A stretch of DNA of 42,393 bases from GBS-DC sp964451985 (GTDB taxonomy: Bacteria > Armatimonadota > Fimbriimonadia > Fimbriimonadales > GBS-DC), in the NCBI GenBank assembly GCA_964451985.1, contig CAYVKB010000013.1:1-42393 (forward strand), read 5' to 3'. Under the pieces are notes generated by a model. The model had not been told where the DNA came from. It was given only the letters and a program-made list of their open reading frames with translations, and made no database searches. This document shows, in pieces, positions 39,106 through 42,393 of this stretch. The first letter of the stretch is position 1, and every line of letters begins with the position of its first letter. Position numbers and translations under genes: made by a program.

Positions 39106-39326
39106 CGCTGGGGCGTAGCCATTCGTGGCGGACGCTGGAGGTTCATCCGAAGCTATGAACCGCACCATACGAGAGCGTGGCTTTGCACGCGGGACGAGGT
39201 ACGAAAAACAACGCCGTAAACGACGTTGTGAGTCGAACTGAGACGCGCCCAAAACGGCGCACCGAGCCTCTCCACCCCGCGTGCGAGAGGCTTTCTTTTA
39301 CGCGCCCAGCCAGTGGAGGCGTATCT
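39106..39326 (+). ncRNA. Structured 5' leader of the rpsL operon (putative attenuator)
   Basis: Five hairpins can be drawn in series. GGTTCAT 39140-39146 pairs with 39155-39161; GCGTG 39175-39179 with 39186-39190; ACAACG 39208-39213 with 39224-39229; GCGCC 39245-39249 with 39256-39260; and the terminator hairpin at 39266-39291. GCACGCGGG (39185-39193) is exactly complementary to CCCGCGTGC (39276-39284) in the terminator loop. GAGG (39196-39199) can further pair with CCTC of the terminator's 5' arm. These exclusive pairings fit an antiterminator. The ligand is unknown; a ribosomal protein is the first guess. No Rfam comparison was possible. Confidence 0.55.
39266..39299 (+). terminator. Intrinsic terminator in the rpsL leader
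   Basis: GCCTCTC (39266-39272) pairs with GAGAGGC (39285-39291), 12-nt loop, followed directly by TTTCTTTT. It lies 28 nt before the rpsL ATG, so readthrough is required for expression of the operon from the upstream promoter. Confidence 0.7.
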
Positions 39327-39734
39327 ATGCCGACAATCAATCAGTTAGTACGTAAGGGTCGCAAGCCGAAGATACGGAAGACGAAGTCGCCCGCGCTGCA
39401 AGCGTGCCCGCAGCGGCGGGGCGTCTGCACGATTGTACGCACCATGACGCCGAAGAAGCCGAACTCCGCGCTTCGTAAAGTTGCGCGTGTGCGCCTGACC
39501 AACGGCGTCGAAATCACCGCATACATCCCCGGCATCGGACACAACTTGCAGGAACACTCGGTTGTGCTGGTGCGCGGCGGGCGTGTGAAAGACCTGCCCG
39601 GCGTACGCTACCACATCATTCGCGGCACGCTCGATTGTCAGGGCGTCGAGGAACAGCGTACCACCCGCAACCAAGACCGACGCATGCAGGGACGCTCGAA
39701 GTACGGCTCGAAGCGACCGAAGGCGAAGAAGTAA
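39327..39734 (+). CDS. rpsL: 30S ribosomal protein S12
   Basis: It lines the decoding centre of the small subunit. The 135-aa protein begins MPTINQLVRKGRKPK and contains TPKKPNSALRKVARVRLTNG, GIGHNLQEHS and GGRVKDLPGVRYH, which includes the aspartate that is methylthiolated in many bacteria. Extra basic residues at the C-terminus (GRSKYGSKRPKAKK) are common. ATG 39327 is 7 nt after GGAGG; an in-frame GTG at 39177 would translate the structured leader and is rejected. First gene of the str operon. Confidence 0.97.
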   Translation: MPTINQLVRKGRKPKIRKTKSPALQACPQRRGVCTIVRTMTPKKPNSALRKVARVRLTNGVEITAYIPGIGHNLQEHSVVLVRGGRVKDLPGVRYHIIRGTLDCQGVEEQRTTRNQDRRMQGRSKYGSKRPKAKK

Positions 39735-39752
39735 TCCGGAGGAGAGACACCT

Positions 39753-40226
39753 ATGCCAAGAAAAGGCCCAGTTCCGAAGCGTGTAGTGTTGCCCGACCCA
39801 GTGTACGACAGCGAGCTGGTTGCGCGGTTCATCAACCGTATGATGAAGGGCGGTAAGAAAGCCGTCGCCGAGCAGGTGTTTTACAAGGCGATGGAAATTG
39901 TGGAGCAAAAAACAGGCAAGCCGGCGATGGAAGTGTTTGTGCAAGCCATCGAAAACGTTGCTCCGCAGGTCGAAGTGCGCCCGCGCCGTGTCGGCGGTCA
40001 AACCTATCAGGTGCCGATGGAAGTGCGCGCGGAACGCCGCCGCTCACTCGCGCTGCGCTGGATTGTCTCCTCGCTGCAACGCAAGAAGACGGGACGACCC
40101 GCCCACGAACGCTTGGCGCAAGAGATTATCGACGCCTATAACAAGACAGGCGGCGCATATAAGAAACGCGAAGATACTCATCGGATGGCGGAAGCGAACC
40201 GCGCGTTCGCCCACTACCGTTGGTAA
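39753..40226 (+). CDS. rpsG: 30S ribosomal protein S7
   Basis: It nucleates assembly of the 30S head by binding the 3' domain of 16S rRNA. The 157-aa protein begins MPRKGPVPKR and carries FINRMMKGGKKAVAEQV, VEVRPRRVGGQTYQVP and HRMAEANRAFAHYRW, all family-typical. ATG follows CCGGAGGAG. Located 18 nt after rpsL and 15 nt before fusA. Confidence 0.97.
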   Translation: MPRKGPVPKRVVLPDPVYDSELVARFINRMMKGGKKAVAEQVFYKAMEIVEQKTGKPAMEVFVQAIENVAPQVEVRPRRVGGQTYQVPMEVRAERRRSLALRWIVSSLQRKKTGRPAHERLAQEIIDAYNKTGGAYKKREDTHRMAEANRAFAHYRW

Positions 40227-40241
40227 GGAGGTAAATAAATC

Positions 40242-42338
40242 ATGGCGCGACAGCACCCGTTAGAGAAGACGCGCAATATCGGCATCGCGGCGCACATCGA
40301 CGCCGGGAAGACGACCACGACCGAGCGTATCCTGTACTACACAGGACGCATTCACCGTGTCGGCGAGGTACACGAAGGCGCCGCCACGATGGACTGGATG
40401 GAGCAAGAGCAGGAGCGCGGCATCACCATTCCCTCCGCCGCCACCACCTGCCAGTGGAAAGACCATCGCATTAATATTATCGATACTCCGGGACACGTGG
40501 ACTTCACCGTGGAAGTCGAACGCTCGATGCGCGTACTCGACGGCGCTGTCGCCATCTTCTGCTCTGTGGGCGGCGTGCAGCCCCAATCAGAAACCGTGTG
40601 GCGACAGGCGAACCGCTACAAAGTGCCCCGAATCGCGTTCGTGAACAAGATGGACCGCGTCGGGGCGGACTTCTTCCGCGTGGTAGAGCGCATCCGCGAA
40701 CGCCTCAACACTAACGCCGTACCCGTGCAAATCCCCATCGGGCAGGAAGAGAACTTCGAAGGTGTGGTTGACCTTATCGCGATGCAGGCGGTCTACTGGA
40801 TCGACGAGAAAGGCAACCAGTACGAATATCGCGCCATTCCCGACACGCTGCAAGCACAAGCTCAGGAGTGGCGCGAAAAAATGATTGAAGCCGCCGTCGA
40901 GATGGACGACGAGTTGATGGAGCGCTACCTGGAAGGCGGCGAAATCAGCGCGGAAGAAATCAAACGTGCCCTCCGCAAGGGCACACTACAGTTCAAACTC
41001 GTGCCCGTGCTATGCGGCACTGCCTACAAGAACAAGGGCGTGCAACTCTTGCTGGACGCTGTGGTGGATTACCTGCCCTCGCCTATTGACATCGGCGCGG
41101 TGAAAGGAATCCACCCCGACACCCACGAAGAGCTGGAGCGACTGCCCTCCGATGACGAACCTGTGTGTGCGCTCGCCTTCAAAATCCAGAACGACCCGTT
41201 CGTGGGTAAGCTGACCTACGTGCGCGTCTATTCAGGCAAAATCTCGAAAGGCTCCTACATCTTCAATGCCACGAAAGACAACCGCGAGCGCGTGGGGCGC
41301 ATCCTGCAGATGCACGCCAACCGCCGCGAGGACATCGAGGAAGCGTTTACAGGCGATATCGTGGGTATCATCGGATTCCAGCAGACCACTACAGGCGATA
41401 CCCTGTGCGACCCGAACCACCCCATCCTGCTGGAGCCACCCCAGTTCCCCGAACCCGTCATTTCACTGGCAATCGAACCCAAAACCAAAGCCGACCAGGA
41501 CAAACTGGCGAACGCCCTCCAGCGACTGGCGGCGGAAGATCCCACCTTCCGAATCTCCACCGACCACGAGACGGGGCAGACCATCATCTCCGGCATGGGC
41601 GAGCTGCACCTGGAGATTATTCTAGACCGCCTCTATCGCGAGTTCAAGGTGGAGGCGAATCAGGGACGACCGCAGGTGGCGTACAAAGAGACCATCCGTA
41701 CCCCCGCCAAAGCCGAGGGCAAGTTCGTGCGCCAGTCGGGTGGACGTGGACAGTACGGGCACTGTGTAATTGAAATCGAGCCTGCCGAGCAGAACGCAGG
41801 CATCCAGTTCGAAAACAAGATTGTCGGTGGCGCAATCCCGCGCGAGTTCATCCCCGCTGTCGAGTCGGGCATCCGCGAAGCCGCCGATTCGGGCGTGCTG
41901 GCGGGCTACCCCGTTGTGGATGTGAAAGTCCGACTCGTCGACGGCTCGTTCCACGAGGTCGACTCGAGCGAGATGGCGTTCAAAATCGCTGGCTCCATCG
42001 CCTTCAAGGAGGCGGTGCAACGCGCTCGACCCGTGATCCTTGAACCGTATATGGAACTCGAAGTCACCACGCCCGACAACCATGTGGGCGATGTGATTGG
42101 CGACTTGAACTCGCGCCGCGCGCGCATCGAGATGATTGAGCCGGGCGTGGGCGGCACGCAGGTCATCAAAGCTGTCGTACCCCTCGCCGAGATGTTCGGC
42201 TACGCCACCACCTTGCGCTCCCTGACGCAGGGACGCGCTACCTATACCATGCACCCCTCACACTATGAGGAGGCGCCCGCGCAGGTCGCGCAGAGTATCA
42301 TCGAGCGCAAGAACGCGCTCCAACCCACACGATCATAG
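40242..42338 (+). CDS. fusA: Elongation factor G
   Basis: A translational GTPase that moves tRNA and mRNA through the ribosome. The 698-aa protein has G1 AHIDAGKTTTTER, the switch-I/II segment GITIPSAATT and DTPGHVDF, G4 NKMDRVGAD, domain IV GRGQYGHCVIEI, and the C-terminal domain V. Normal length; no sign of a duplicated or mitochondrial-type factor. The ATG (40242) follows AAGGAGG. Tuf follows 12 nt downstream. Confidence 0.97.
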   Translation: MARQHPLEKTRNIGIAAHIDAGKTTTTERILYYTGRIHRVGEVHEGAATMDWMEQEQERGITIPSAATTCQWKDHRINIIDTPGHVDFTVEVERSMRVLDGAVAIFCSVGGVQPQSETVWRQANRYKVPRIAFVNKMDRVGADFFRVVERIRERLNTNAVPVQIPIGQEENFEGVVDLIAMQAVYWIDEKGNQYEYRAIPDTLQAQAQEWREKMIEAAVEMDDELMERYLEGGEISAEEIKRALRKGTLQFKLVPVLCGTAYKNKGVQLLLDAVVDYLPSPIDIGAVKGIHPDTHEELERLPSDDEPVCALAFKIQNDPFVGKLTYVRVYSGKISKGSYIFNATKDNRERVGRILQMHANRREDIEEAFTGDIVGIIGFQQTTTGDTLCDPNHPILLEPPQFPEPVISLAIEPKTKADQDKLANALQRLAAEDPTFRISTDHETGQTIISGMGELHLEIILDRLYREFKVEANQGRPQVAYKETIRTPAKAEGKFVRQSGGRGQYGHCVIEIEPAEQNAGIQFENKIVGGAIPREFIPAVESGIREAADSGVLAGYPVVDVKVRLVDGSFHEVDSSEMAFKIAGSIAFKEAVQRARPVILEPYMELEVTTPDNHVGDVIGDLNSRRARIEMIEPGVGGTQVIKAVVPLAEMFGYATTLRSLTQGRATYTMHPSHYEEAPAQVAQSIIERKNALQPTRS

Positions 42339-42350
42339 GAGGAGACAGTT

Positions 42351-42393
42351 ATGGCACGACAGAAATTTGAACGCACGAAACCGCACGTGAACA
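42351..42393 (+). CDS. tuf: Elongation factor Tu, N-terminal fragment (cut by window edge)
   Basis: Only 14 codons are in the window: MARQKFERTKPHVN, the standard EF-Tu start, after AGGAGGAGACAGTT. Position after fusA confirms the str operon order rpsL-rpsG-fusA-tuf. The rest lies outside the window. Confidence 0.9.
   Translation, partial: MARQKFERTKPHVN

Noticed and set aside
39177..39326. N-terminal extension of S12 from an upstream GTG
   Set aside because: The region is the structured leader with a terminator; S12 has a standard ATG with a well-spaced GGAGG at 39315-39319.
1..42393. CRISPR arrays, tRNA or rRNA genes, insertion sequences, prophage genes
   Set aside because: I saw no regularly spaced repeats, cloverleaf sequences, transposase or phage proteins. 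Very short or unusual RNAs could still be missed by eye.

Overview
The window looks like chromosome from a diderm, GC-rich bacterium, most plausibly Armatimonadota (Fimbriimonadia-like, perhaps from a hot environment). This is an inference from the overall gene set, a bacterial gene for pyruvoyl-dependent arginine decarboxylase, and several outer-membrane beta-barrel proteins. No 16S gene lies in the window, so the assignment is unproven. Genes are dense, and there is no prophage, transposase, CRISPR array, tRNA or rRNA that I can see.

Layout. 1-4422: a small membrane protein and thymidine kinase on the minus strand, then on the plus strand a universal stress protein, glycerophosphodiesterase, thiE, a branched-chain aminotransferase and a small McsA-like zinc protein. 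4505-5917 (minus): a Dam-type adenine methylase and, just upstream, a frame-disrupted ORF that may be its restriction partner. 5958-12854 (plus): polA, a CPBP-family membrane protease, nagA, a four-domain ribosomal protein S1 and coaE. 12925-28659 (plus): about 16 kb of exported proteins. These are an 1830-aa beta-propeller/Ig/carboxypeptidase-regulatory-domain protein, a CsgG-like protein, a subtilisin, a third secreted protein, a small CsgG/TolB-like protein, and an LptD-like barrel carrying an invasin-type Ig domain. 28725-34490: pyruvoyl arginine decarboxylase, a minus-strand operon thiS-thiO-nadE-amidohydrolase (the last two probably a split glutamine-dependent NAD synthetase), then rmlB and pth. 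34487-38886 (minus): lysS followed by a 964-aa outer-membrane barrel. 39070-42393 (plus): the rpsL-rpsG-fusA-tuf operon, with a strong promoter and a structured leader that contains a terminator; tuf is cut by the window edge.

The most interesting region is the exported-protein cluster. Three of its proteins have unrelated N-terminal halves but share one C-terminal block: a duplicated module with a GWNxIGNP signature, a beta-rich domain, and a FlgD/T9SS-tail-like Ig domain ending in RPLVLTR or a close variant. They are interleaved with two CsgG-fold proteins and an LptD-like barrel, which suggests a dedicated surface-display or export system. Other points are a repeated promoter pattern, GGTAYAAT with no clear -35 and often only 6-10 nt before the start codon (leaderless mRNAs), and a mutually exclusive terminator/antiterminator pairing in the rpsL leader.
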